Shown piece after piece: positions 1 through 7,389 of a stretch of DNA of 64,000 nucleotides; positions within the stretch are counted from its first letter, which is position 1; every line of letters starts with the position of its first letter. This DNA comes from DAOVRD01 sp964521715 (lineage in GTDB: Bacteria; Planctomycetota; Brocadiia; SM23-32). The position numbers and the translations under genes are program-made. The notes beneath the pieces are model-generated. The model saw nothing but the letters and a program-made list of their open reading frames with translations, ran no database searches and was not told where the DNA came from. The stretch is taken from contig CAZFSS010000006.1 of assembly GCA_964521715.1 (NCBI GenBank), positions 119,821 to 183,820 of the forward strand, written 5' to 3'.

Positions 1-811
1 TGGCCTTGCAGTAATCCACGTACTTGGCGTACTCCTCGGCCGTCAACGTTTGCGAGGGCGCCACGACGGCGCTGTCGCCCGTGTGCACGCCCATCGGGTC
101 CACGTTCTCCATGCTGGTGATGATGACGACGTTGTCCCGACAGTCGCGCATCACCTCGTATTCGATCTCTTTCCAGCCCAGGACGCTCTGCTCGACCAGC
201 ACCTCCGTGATGGGGCTGGCGTTCAGGCCGTTCTCCAGCAGTTGGGGGGCCTCCTCGGTGTTGTAGGCGGTGCTGCCCCCCGTGCCGCCGAGCGTGAACG
301 CCGGGCGGATGATAACGGGCAGGCCGATCTGCCCGATGATGGCCATGCCCTCATGCACCGTGTGGGCGATGCCGCTCGCCGGGACGCGCAGCCCGATCTC
401 GATCATGGCGTTCTTGAACTCCCCGCGGTCCTCGGCCGTGCTGATGCCCTCCGGGTCGCAGCCGAGCACCTCCACGCCGTAGCGGTCGTAGACGCCCTGA
501 CGAGCCAGGAAGACCGCGACGTTCAGCCCGGTCTGGCCGCCCAGCGTCGGCAGCACGGCGTCGGGACGCTCCCGGGCGATGATCTTCTCGATGATCTCCG
601 CGACTATGGGCTCGATGTACGTCCGGTGCGCCATCGCCGGGTCGGTCATGATCGTAGCGGGATTGCTGTTGATCAGGACGACCTCGTATCCCTCTTCGAG
701 CAGGGCCTTGCACGCCTGGCTTCCGCTGTAGTCGAACTCACAGGCCTGTCCGATGATGACCGGGCCGCTTCCGATCATGAGCACTTTCTTCAGGTCGGTT
801 CGTTTCGGCAT
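1..811 (-). CDS. carB: Carbamoyl-phosphate synthase large subunit (N-terminal part, cut by window edge)
   Basis: The 270 N-terminal residues of CarB are present and the rest lies beyond the left edge. The protein opens with the family signature MPKRTDLKKVLMIGSGPVII, then the QACEFDYSGSQACKAL segment, the NSNPATIMTD motif and the LGGQTGLN motif. The ATP-grasp region with RPAFTLGGTGGS begins within the fragment. CarB makes carbamoyl phosphate from bicarbonate, ammonia and two ATP for pyrimidine and arginine synthesis. It lies 64 bp downstream of carA on the same strand, as in most car operons. The start is an ATG at 811. Because its CarA partner appears glutaminase-dead, this subunit may use free ammonia; that is inference. 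Confidence 0.95.
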   Translation of the reverse strand, partial: MPKRTDLKKVLMIGSGPVIIGQACEFDYSGSQACKALLEEGYEVVLINSNPATIMTDPAMAHRTYIEPIVAEIIEKIIARERPDAVLPTLGGQTGLNVAVFLARQGVYDRYGVEVLGCDPEGISTAEDRGEFKNAMIEIGLRVPASGIAHTVHEGMAIIGQIGLPVIIRPAFTLGGTGGSTAYNTEEAPQLLENGLNASPITEVLVEQSVLGWKEIEYEVMRDCRDNVVIITSMENVDPMGVHTGDSAVVAPSQTLTAEEYAKYVDYCKA

Positions 812-875
812 CTGTCAGGTCTGACTCCCCGGGGATTCCGCTTGATTCACAGTAGTGTCCTGCACCGCTGAACGC

Positions 876-1931
876 TCAGCCTCTACGCAGCCCGGTCATG
901 AACCGCGCCACGTGCGCGTTGACGAGGCCCGCCTGCGGCGCGGCCAGGATCGGCTGCAAGCCGACAGCCGACCCGTCAGGCGTCCGGATGCCCTCCACGG
1001 TCCCGTCGTTGATGTTTTCCAGCAGAAGCTCGACTTCGGCGTTGCCCACCACGCTTTCCCGCTCCAGCACCACGGTGTGCCGCTGCTGCGTCACCTCGAC
1101 GCGGCCGTCCAGCGCGTTCCTGACCGGGTAGTTCGCGCCATGGTGGCCGCGCTTGAGGAACGTGGCTTCGCAGCCCAGCGCCATGCCCAGGGCCACGTGG
1201 CCGAGCCCGCAGGCCATCACCGGCATCTTCCCCAGAAGCGCCCGGATCGTCCGGACGGCGCGCTCGGGTGGCAGCCCGCCCGTCGGACCGTCCGATACGA
1301 AGACGCCGGCCGGCCGCCCGGCCAGCACCGCGTCCGCATCCGCATCGTGGAGATGGAGAACCGGCGCGGAACACACGCTCAGTTGGGCCAGTTGCGAGCG
1401 CCTGATTCCCAGGTCCAGCACCGCCAGAGGCAGACCGGAGCCCGGCGACGCCGGCGACGCACGTTCGGTGGGCTCAAAGCTCGGGCGCGCCAGCCCGGAC
1501 AGGGCTTCCAGCACTTCCTGGAGGTCCGCTCCCTCCGGCACGATTGCCGCGGGCATTTCGCCTTCATCCCGCAGGTGGACGGCCAGTCCTCTGGTATCCA
1601 CGTCCGCCAAGCAAGGCACTCCGGCGGCGGCCAGCGCGTCAGCGAATTCGGCTTCTGCGCGGTAGTGGCTGCAGTAGCCGCTGAGCACCTTCACCACCAG
1701 GCCGGCGATCTGGACGCCGGACGACTCGGAGAACGCCTCCGTCACGCCCACGTTCCCGATCTCCGGGTAGGTGAACGCCAGGACGCGGCCCTTGTAGGCT
1801 GGATCCGTTATCATCTCCTGGAAGCCGACCACGCCCGTGTTGGCCACCACCCAGCCGACCGCCGTCTTCGCCGGGCCGACGATCTCCCCTTCCAGACGCA
1901 TGCCGTCGGCCAGCAGTATGCAGCCCTTCAT
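876..1931 (-). CDS. carA: Carbamoyl-phosphate synthase small subunit with a degenerate glutaminase site
   Basis: 351 residues, slightly shorter than typical CarA (about 370-390). The N-terminal CPSase_sm domain is clear: FQEMITDP, FTYPEIGN and the VDTRGL motif. The C-terminal class I glutamine amidotransferase fold is recognisable (GHHGANYPV, NINDGTVEGI), but its catalytic positions are changed. The elbow normally reads GICLGHQ and here reads ACGLGHV, so Gly242 replaces the nucleophilic Cys. The FHPEA motif is LQPIL, so Gln326 and Ile328 replace His and Glu. The glutamine-binding Ser of DPSY is Ala (DPAY, 43-46). A Shine-Dalgarno GAGGAGG lies just upstream of the ATG. It sits directly before carB. 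It is probably a structural partner for an ammonia-dependent synthase, or a divergent paralogue. Confidence 0.9.
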   Translation of the reverse strand: MKGCILLADGMRLEGEIVGPAKTAVGWVVANTGVVGFQEMITDPAYKGRVLAFTYPEIGNVGVTEAFSESSGVQIAGLVVKVLSGYCSHYRAEAEFADALAAAGVPCLADVDTRGLAVHLRDEGEMPAAIVPEGADLQEVLEALSGLARPSFEPTERASPASPGSGLPLAVLDLGIRRSQLAQLSVCSAPVLHLHDADADAVLAGRPAGVFVSDGPTGGLPPERAVRTIRALLGKMPVMACGLGHVALGMALGCEATFLKRGHHGANYPVRNALDGRVEVTQQRHTVVLERESVVGNAEVELLLENINDGTVEGIRTPDGSAVGLQPILAAPQAGLVNAHVARFMTGLRRG

Positions 1932-1982
1932 GTTGCCTCCTCAGTTCCTGGCACGACGTGCCCGCGGGGCCGGGGCGTGCAG

Positions 1983-2915
1983 TCAAACGTATTCGATGGT
2001 AGCCGGCGGCTTGGGCGTAAGATCGTACAGGCACCGGTTGACGCCTGGGATCCGGGTTATCCGGTCGCACAGGCGCTTCAGCGTCTGCCACGGCAGTTCC
2101 ACGGGAGTGGCCGTCCGGGCGTCCACACTGTCGATGCAGCGCACGACCACTATCTGCCCGAACTCGCGCCTGTTGTCGCGGATACCCGTGGCGCGGTCGT
2201 TGAGCAGGACGGCCATGTACTGGAAGGCGCCGGTGTCCGCGAGCTCCTCTTCGACGATGGCCGTGGCGGCGCGGACGGTCGCCAGCCTTGCTTCGGTCAC
2301 CTCACCGACGATCCTGGTCGCCAGCGCCGGGCCGGGGAATGGCATCCTGCCGGCAATCTGCTCCGGCAGCCCAAGCACGCGCGCCACCTCCCTGACGCCG
2401 TCCTTGCGCAGCGTCTTGAGCGGCTCCAGGACGGCATAGCCGTACTCCTTTTCAGGGTCTATGCCGATCTGGGCCAGGATGTTGTGCTGGCGCTTGATGC
2501 CCGCCACGGTCTCCTCGATGTCGGTGAGGATCGTCCCGTGCAGGAGGAACCGGGCCCCGGTCCGCCTGACGAGCCTCGCGAAGACGCCGGAGTAGAACGC
2601 GTCCGTGACGGCCTGCCGCTTCTTCTCGGGGTCCGTTAAGCCCTTCAGCGCGGCCAGGAACTCGGCCCGCGCGTCGACCAGCTCGACGGGGATTCCCATC
2701 CCGTCGAACGTCCTGACCACGCGTTCGGGTTCGCCTTCGCGCATCAGGGCATTGTCAATGAAGAACGTCTTGAGCCGATGGCCCAGCGCCCGGTGCCCGA
2801 GGACCGTGACGACAGAGCTGTCAACGCCGCCGCTCAGCGCGTTGATGGCGGTCGCCCCGCTGACGGCCTCCCTGATCTCCGTGACCTGCTGCTCAACGAA
2901 AGCGTTGTAGTCCAT
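1983..2915 (-). CDS. guaA: GMP synthase ATP-pyrophosphatase subunit (split type, no glutaminase domain)
   Basis: 310 residues, corresponding to the PPase plus dimerisation part of GuaA. It adenylates XMP and amidates it to GMP, normally with ammonia delivered by a glutaminase. The PP-loop SGGVDSS is at 28-34, followed by FIDNALMREGE, the segment GLPEQIAGRMPFPGPALATR and the C-terminal GVNRCLYDLTPKPPATIEY. The usual QGTIYPD...KSHHNVGG region reads HGTILTD...KRQHNILAQ, so it is a divergent member. The ATG at 2915 is chosen because GGAGG lies 5 nt upstream; a longer reading frame lacks such a signal. A separate GATase subunit, as in archaea, is not seen in the window. It lies between glnA and carA on the same strand. 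Confidence 0.85.
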   Translation of the reverse strand: MDYNAFVEQQVTEIREAVSGATAINALSGGVDSSVVTVLGHRALGHRLKTFFIDNALMREGEPERVVRTFDGMGIPVELVDARAEFLAALKGLTDPEKKRQAVTDAFYSGVFARLVRRTGARFLLHGTILTDIEETVAGIKRQHNILAQIGIDPEKEYGYAVLEPLKTLRKDGVREVARVLGLPEQIAGRMPFPGPALATRIVGEVTEARLATVRAATAIVEEELADTGAFQYMAVLLNDRATGIRDNRREFGQIVVVRCIDSVDARTATPVELPWQTLKRLCDRITRIPGVNRCLYDLTPKPPATIEYV

Positions 2916-3104
2916 CCGTGCCTCCAGCCGTGGTCGGATCCGTGGCAGCGCCCGGCACTGCGTCCCGCCCCACCGGTAGACGCAGGGGGGCGCCTTCGGC
3001 GGTCGTCGGATTATAGCAGCCGCCGCAAGCGCATGATGCCTGCGCCGGGCCAAAACCGCCGGCGTGCTCCCGCACCACCCGTCGCGCGGGGGCGACCGTC
3101 GGCA

Positions 3105-4439
3105 CTACAGCACGGGCAGGTACTTCTCCAGCTCGTACCGGCTGACGTGGGTGCGGTACCTGTCCCACTCGATCTTCTTGTTGGCGATGAACTTCTCGAA
3201 GATGTGGTCGCCGAGGGCCTGCCGCACCAGCTCGCTCCTCTCCGTCTCTTCGACCGCCTCGGCGAGGCTGCCCGGCAGGGAGGCGATGCCCCTCCTGTCG
3301 CGGTCGGCGGCGGACATCGCGAAGATGTCTTCCTCTACCGGATCGGGCAGCTCGCGTTCCTTCTCGATGCCGTCCAGCCCGGCAGCCAGCATCACGGCGA
3401 ACGCCAGGTAGGGGTTACAGGCCGGATCGGGGCAGCGGAACTCGGCGCGGGTGGCCTTCGCCTTGCCCGGCTTGTACATGGGCACGCGCACGAGCGCCGA
3501 ACGGTTCCTGCGCGCCCACGACACGTAGACCGGCGCCTCGTAGCCGGGCACCAGGCGCTTGTAGGAGTTCACCCATTGGGCCACTACGGAGCAGATGGCG
3601 CGCGCGTGCTCCAGCAGCCCGGCGATGAAGTGCTTCGCCGTTGCAGAGAGGTGGTATCGGTCCTGCGGATCGAAGAAAGCGTTCTCGTCGCCCCTGAACA
3701 GGGACTGGTGCGTGTGCATGCCGCTGCCGTTCTCCCCGAACAGCGGCTTCGGCATGAAGGTGGCGTAGACGCCATGCTTCATGGCGATTTCCTTGACGGT
3801 GAGCCTGTATGTCATGGCGGCGTCCGCCATGGAGAGCGCGTCCATGTAACGCAGGTCGATCTCATGCTGGCTGGGCGCGACTTCGTGGTGGCTGTACTCG
3901 ACGTGAATGCCCATCTCCTCGAGGGCCAGCACGGTGTCGCGGCGCAGGTCGCTGGCGACGTCGCGAGGCGTCAGGTCGAAGTAGCCCCCGGCGTCCAGCA
4001 CCTCCGTGCCCTCGCTGCTGCGGAAGTAGAAGTACTCCAGCTCCGGCCCGACGTAGTACGTGTAACCCATGTCGCTCGCTCGTCGCAGGCCGCGCTTGAG
4101 CGCCCAGCGCGGATCGCCGTCGTAGGGCGTTCCTTCCGGCGTCAGCACGTCACAGAACATGCGCGCCACAGCCGCTTCCTCGCCCGGACGCCGGGGCAGG
4201 ATGGCAAACGAGTTGGGGTCGGGCTTGGCCACCATGTCGCTTTCCTCGATGCGGGCGAACCCTTCGATCGAGGAGCCGTCGAAACCCATCCCCTCGTCCA
4301 GCGCCTCCTCCAGCCCGTCCGCCGTGATCGCGAAGCTCTTCAGAAAACCCAGCACGTCAGCGAACCACAAGCGGATGAACTTCACCTTCCCCTCTCGCAC
4401 GGCATTCAGCACGTAGTCCCTGTCTTTCGCGGTGGGCAC
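3105..4439 (-). CDS. glnA: Glutamine synthetase, GSI-alpha type
   Basis: About 444 residues, typical for GSI. It makes glutamine from glutamate, ammonia and ATP in the cytoplasm. Motifs in order: LWFADVLGFLKSF, FDGSSIEGFARIEESDM, the metal-binding VGPELEYF, HHEVAPSQHEID, FGENGSGMHTHQSL, and the RCPDPACNPYLAFA segment. The adenylylation-site tyrosine region of GSI-beta is absent. The Arg in GFARIEESDM matches the feedback-control residue of the alpha type, so it is probably controlled by feedback and not by adenylylation. A GTG at 4439 is preferred because AAAGGAG lies 6 nt upstream; an ATG at 4457 is possible but has no good ribosome site. First gene of the glnA-guaA-carA-carB row, with a 189-bp gap to the next. 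Confidence 0.93.
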   Translation of the reverse strand: MPTAKDRDYVLNAVREGKVKFIRLWFADVLGFLKSFAITADGLEEALDEGMGFDGSSIEGFARIEESDMVAKPDPNSFAILPRRPGEEAAVARMFCDVLTPEGTPYDGDPRWALKRGLRRASDMGYTYYVGPELEYFYFRSSEGTEVLDAGGYFDLTPRDVASDLRRDTVLALEEMGIHVEYSHHEVAPSQHEIDLRYMDALSMADAAMTYRLTVKEIAMKHGVYATFMPKPLFGENGSGMHTHQSLFRGDENAFFDPQDRYHLSATAKHFIAGLLEHARAICSVVAQWVNSYKRLVPGYEAPVYVSWARRNRSALVRVPMYKPGKAKATRAEFRCPDPACNPYLAFAVMLAAGLDGIEKERELPDPVEEDIFAMSAADRDRRGIASLPGSLAEAVEETERSELVRQALGDHIFEKFIANKKIEWDRYRTHVSRYELEKYLPVL

Positions 4440-4625
4440 TTCCGGCTCCTTTCGCATGAGGCCACCGCCGGCACATCGCGGCGCGAAGCAGCCATTATGG
4501 CCTTGTTCACGGCTTTCCACAAGTCCCGGACGGCTGGGCGCCGCGCGCTTCGCCGGCCCCTCAACCTGACGCGGGGGGCAAGAACGCGCGTGCCGGCAGG
4601 CCGGCACAAGCCGCCACGGGCCCGT

Positions 4626-4661
4626 TTGACTATTGAGCACGTCGCCGCGATCAGGTATAAT
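4626..4661 (+). promoter_or_regulatory. Sigma-70 type promoter for the KaiC-like/GAF/sigma-54 activator gene
   Basis: The -35 hexamer TTGAGC at 4633-4638 and the perfect -10 TATAAT at 4656-4661 are separated by 17 bp. Transcription would start near 4668, about 120 nt before the ATG at 4790. A TTGACT at 4626 is closer to consensus but is too far (24 bp) from the -10. The remainder of the 4440-4789 gap between the divergent genes holds nothing else I can support; no sigma-54 site was found on the glnA side. Confidence 0.7.
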
Positions 4662-4789
4662 GGCCGTACTGGTCGTTCTGTGCTGCAAGTGATTCATACC
4701 AAAGCTGTTAGGCCGTTCTGCCTGAGCACCTGCGGCGAGACAGGACCGGGGGATGCTCAGATCTTCAACATGGCGGGGTCCAGAGGACA

Positions 4790-7084
4790 ATGACTGCTGA
4801 AGGATTCACCACCGGCGTTGCTTACCTGGACGGCCTTCTGGGCGGCCTGAAGCCCGGCGACAACGTCGTCTGGCAGGTCGACTCCGGCGCCCCCGTCGAG
4901 TTCTTCATCAAGAGCTTCCTGGGGACGGCCGCGCAGTCGGACGGCAGCGTCGTGTTCGTCAGCTTCAGCCACTCGCCGCAGTCGATCATCAACCGGTACG
5001 TGACGGAAGAGCTGCGGCCGCGCTTCCACCTGGTGGATGCGTTCACTTCCGGCTTCGGTAAGGACGACCGGTTCTTCGCGGACTTCTACGGCAGCCCGCA
5101 GTCGGAGCTGCTGAGCATCACGCGCGTAGTCCAGCCGGCGGACGCCGAGCATCTGAGCCAGGTCATGGACCGGCTCTCCGAGCAGGCCGGCGCGCGGGGC
5201 CGGTACGTATTCGACAGCCCGACGGCGATGCTGGAGCTTTGGGGCGGGGAGGAGCGCGTCCTGAAGTTCTTCAGCTATCTCTGCCCGAAGCTCTACGACC
5301 TCGGGACGCTGGCCTACTGGATTACGGAGAAGCACGCCCACTCCGCCAGCTTCCTGGCCAAGCTGCTCCACATCACGCAGGTCGTCCTGGAGCTGGGCGT
5401 CGGCGAGGGCGGCGTGGAACTGACGGTGCGGAAGGCGGAGGACCGGCCCGGATGCAGGATCGGAGTGACCGAGTACTTCCGGTCCGTCGACGGCCGGCCC
5501 GAACCGGAGCGCCGTGAGGAACTCGAGATGCGGCTGCTCCAGGAGATCGGCCGCGCCGTGGGCAGCAGCCTGGACCTGCGCGTCGTCTTTCAGAGCATCA
5601 TGCAGACGCTGGCCCGCGGCCTGAGCATGAAGAGGGGCACGCTGGTGCTCCGGGAGCCCGCGGGCGACACGTTGAGGATCGCCGCCGCCCATGGGCTGAG
5701 CGGCCAGGAGATGTCGCGCGGCGTCTACCAGGTCGGCGAGGGCGTCACGGGGGCCGTCGTGGAGACCGGCGAGCCGGTGGCCGTCCCTGACATCCGCCAG
5801 GACCCGCGCTTCCTCGACCGCACCGGCGCGCGCCGGAAGAACCGCCACGGCCCCCCCATCTCGTTCGTGTGCGTGCCCCTGCGGATCGAGGAGGAAGTCA
5901 TCGGCGCCCTGAGCGTCGACCGGGACTTCGTCGACGGGAAGACCCTCGAGAAGGACCAGCGCCTGCTCCAGATCATCGGCTCGTTGATCTCGCAGGCCAT
6001 CAAGATCAACCGGATGGTCGCCGTGGAAAAGGAGGAGCTGCTGCGGGCGGCCGGTCCGCGCCCCAGCCCCGACTCGCGCTACGCGATAGGCAACATGGTC
6101 GGCACATCGCCCAAGATGCAGGACGTGCTGGCCGTCACGCAGGTCGTGGCCCAGAGCAACGCGACCGTCCTGATCCAGGGCGAGACCGGCACGGGGAAGG
6201 AACTCATCGCCCGCATCATCCACAGCAACAGCCCACGCAAGACCAATCCCTTCGTCGCCGTCAACTGCGGCGCGCTGTCGGACACGCTCCTGGAGTCCGA
6301 GCTGTTCGGCCACGTGAAGGGAGCCTACACGGGCGCCGTGAGAGACCGGGCCGGACGCTTCGAGCTGGCGGACGGCGGGACCATCTTCCTCGACGAAGTC
6401 GGCAGCATGAGCAATCAGCTTCAGGTCAAGCTGCTGCGCGTGCTCCAGGAGAAGGAGTTCGAACGCGTCGGCTCGTCCGAGGTCACGAAGGTGGACGTGC
6501 GAGTCGTGGCGGCCACGAACGTGGACCTGGCCCGGATGGTCGCCGAGGGGGAGTTCCGCGAGGATCTCTACTATCGGTTGAACGTCGTTCCGGTCCATCT
6601 GCCCCCCCTGCGCGAGCGCAAGGAGGACATCCCGCTGCTGGTCGAGCACTTCATGGAGGCATTCAGCAAGGAGAGCGGCAAGGAAGTCTCGAGGCTCTCT
6701 CGCGAGGCGCTGGACCTGCTGGTCGGCTACGCATGGCCGGGCAACGTTCGCGAGCTGGAGAACTGCATCGAGCGGGCCATCGTCCTGAGCCAGAGGGGGA
6801 CGATCACGGCGGAGCTGCTGCCGGAGGCGATTCGCAACGCGCAGCGACGCCCGAAGCCCGAGCGCCGCGTGCAGCTGCGCGACGCGCTCAGCCCCCTGAT
6901 CGCCGGCGCGCGCGAGTCGGCCGAGGGGGACGTCTACGACCACGTCATCGGCCTGGTCGAGAAGGAGCTGATAGCCGACGTGCTCGCGGCGAACGACGGC
7001 GTCCAGACGCGGGCAGCCCGCGAATTGGGCCTTAGTCGCAACACGCTGCGCGACCGGATAAAGGCCTACGGCCTGGGGGGATGA
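4790..7084 (+). CDS. Sigma-54-dependent activator with N-terminal degenerate KaiC/RAD55-like domain and GAF domain
   Basis: 764 residues. Residues 1 to about 225 resemble the RecA-fold KaiC/RAD55 domain (TGVAYLDGLLGGLKPGDNVVW), but the Walker A lysine loop is missing: VDSGAPVE stands where GxxGxGK(T/S) is expected. A GAF domain follows (about 240-415). The AAA+ domain has Walker A GETGTGKE (about 464-471), the sigma-54 contact loop GAYTGA (about 510) and Walker B FLDEVGS (about 533). It ends in a Fis-type helix-turn-helix (about 735-764). The family remodels RpoN promoter complexes from enhancer sites. It is divergent from glnA and directly upstream of a -24/-12 promoter driving glutamate synthase, so nitrogen control of that gene is a reasonable inference. 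The KaiC-like domain is shared with the protein at 9069-11669. Confidence 0.9.
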   Translation: MTAEGFTTGVAYLDGLLGGLKPGDNVVWQVDSGAPVEFFIKSFLGTAAQSDGSVVFVSFSHSPQSIINRYVTEELRPRFHLVDAFTSGFGKDDRFFADFYGSPQSELLSITRVVQPADAEHLSQVMDRLSEQAGARGRYVFDSPTAMLELWGGEERVLKFFSYLCPKLYDLGTLAYWITEKHAHSASFLAKLLHITQVVLELGVGEGGVELTVRKAEDRPGCRIGVTEYFRSVDGRPEPERREELEMRLLQEIGRAVGSSLDLRVVFQSIMQTLARGLSMKRGTLVLREPAGDTLRIAAAHGLSGQEMSRGVYQVGEGVTGAVVETGEPVAVPDIRQDPRFLDRTGARRKNRHGPPISFVCVPLRIEEEVIGALSVDRDFVDGKTLEKDQRLLQIIGSLISQAIKINRMVAVEKEELLRAAGPRPSPDSRYAIGNMVGTSPKMQDVLAVTQVVAQSNATVLIQGETGTGKELIARIIHSNSPRKTNPFVAVNCGALSDTLLESELFGHVKGAYTGAVRDRAGRFELADGGTIFLDEVGSMSNQLQVKLLRVLQEKEFERVGSSEVTKVDVRVVAATNVDLARMVAEGEFREDLYYRLNVVPVHLPPLRERKEDIPLLVEHFMEAFSKESGKEVSRLSREALDLLVGYAWPGNVRELENCIERAIVLSQRGTITAELLPEAIRNAQRRPKPERRVQLRDALSPLIAGARESAEGDVYDHVIGLVEKELIADVLAANDGVQTRAARELGLSRNTLRDRIKAYGLGG

Positions 7085-7086
7085 GC

Positions 7087-7108
7087 GCGCCCGACTGCGT
7101 CTGGGCGC
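7087..7108 (+). terminator. Possible stem-loop after the sigma-54 activator gene
   Basis: GCGCCC and GGGCGC flank a 10-nt loop, starting two bases after the stop codon at 7084. There is no T-run behind it, so intrinsic termination is doubtful. Confidence 0.3.
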
Positions 7109-7262
7109 CGCTGGGGCCGTGCGGCCGAGCTGCTCGTACAATGCGCACTGCACACGGAATGCCCACCTTCTTCCCTGCCAGACATGGCCAATCGCCGGCT
7201 GACAGGAGCCATATCCGGGCCTGAAGGCCCTCCGTACCCCTGGAAGGCGGCCAGTCAGCGTT

Positions 7263-7279
7263 TGGCATTCGCCTTGCTG
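7263..7279 (+). promoter_or_regulatory. Sigma-54 (-24/-12) promoter of the glutamate synthase gene
   Basis: The sequence reads TTGGCATTCGCCTTGCTG. GG at 7264-7265 and GC at 7276-7277 are exactly 10 bp apart, with TGGCA and TTGCT flanks matching the consensus TGGCAC-N5-TTGCW. Transcription would start near 7289, leaving a leader of about 100 nt. The gene just upstream encodes a sigma-54 activator, which is a natural candidate regulator. I could not identify a convincing enhancer palindrome in 7085-7260. Confidence 0.8.
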
Positions 7280-7389
7280 ATACATACCTTACAGGCTGTT
7301 CTTACCCCGTCTCGCTGCTCACATCATGACCAGAGACAAGAGGGCCTGAGAACCTTCAACTCATCCTGTAGAAGGAGCGACAGGACGCC

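Noticed and set aside
50..2639. Long plus-strand open frames opposite carB, carA and guaA
   Set aside because: They are antisense frames produced by high GC content; the minus-strand frames carry full family motifs.
4440..4620. A sigma-54 promoter for glnA
   Set aside because: GCAAGAACGCGCGTGCC on the complementary strand has 13 bp instead of 10 between the GG and GC elements.
4757..7285. An 842-codon minus-strand open frame opposite the sigma-54 activator
   Set aside because: It mirrors the real gene, has no domain and a composition dominated by Leu, Arg, Asp and Val typical of antisense frames.
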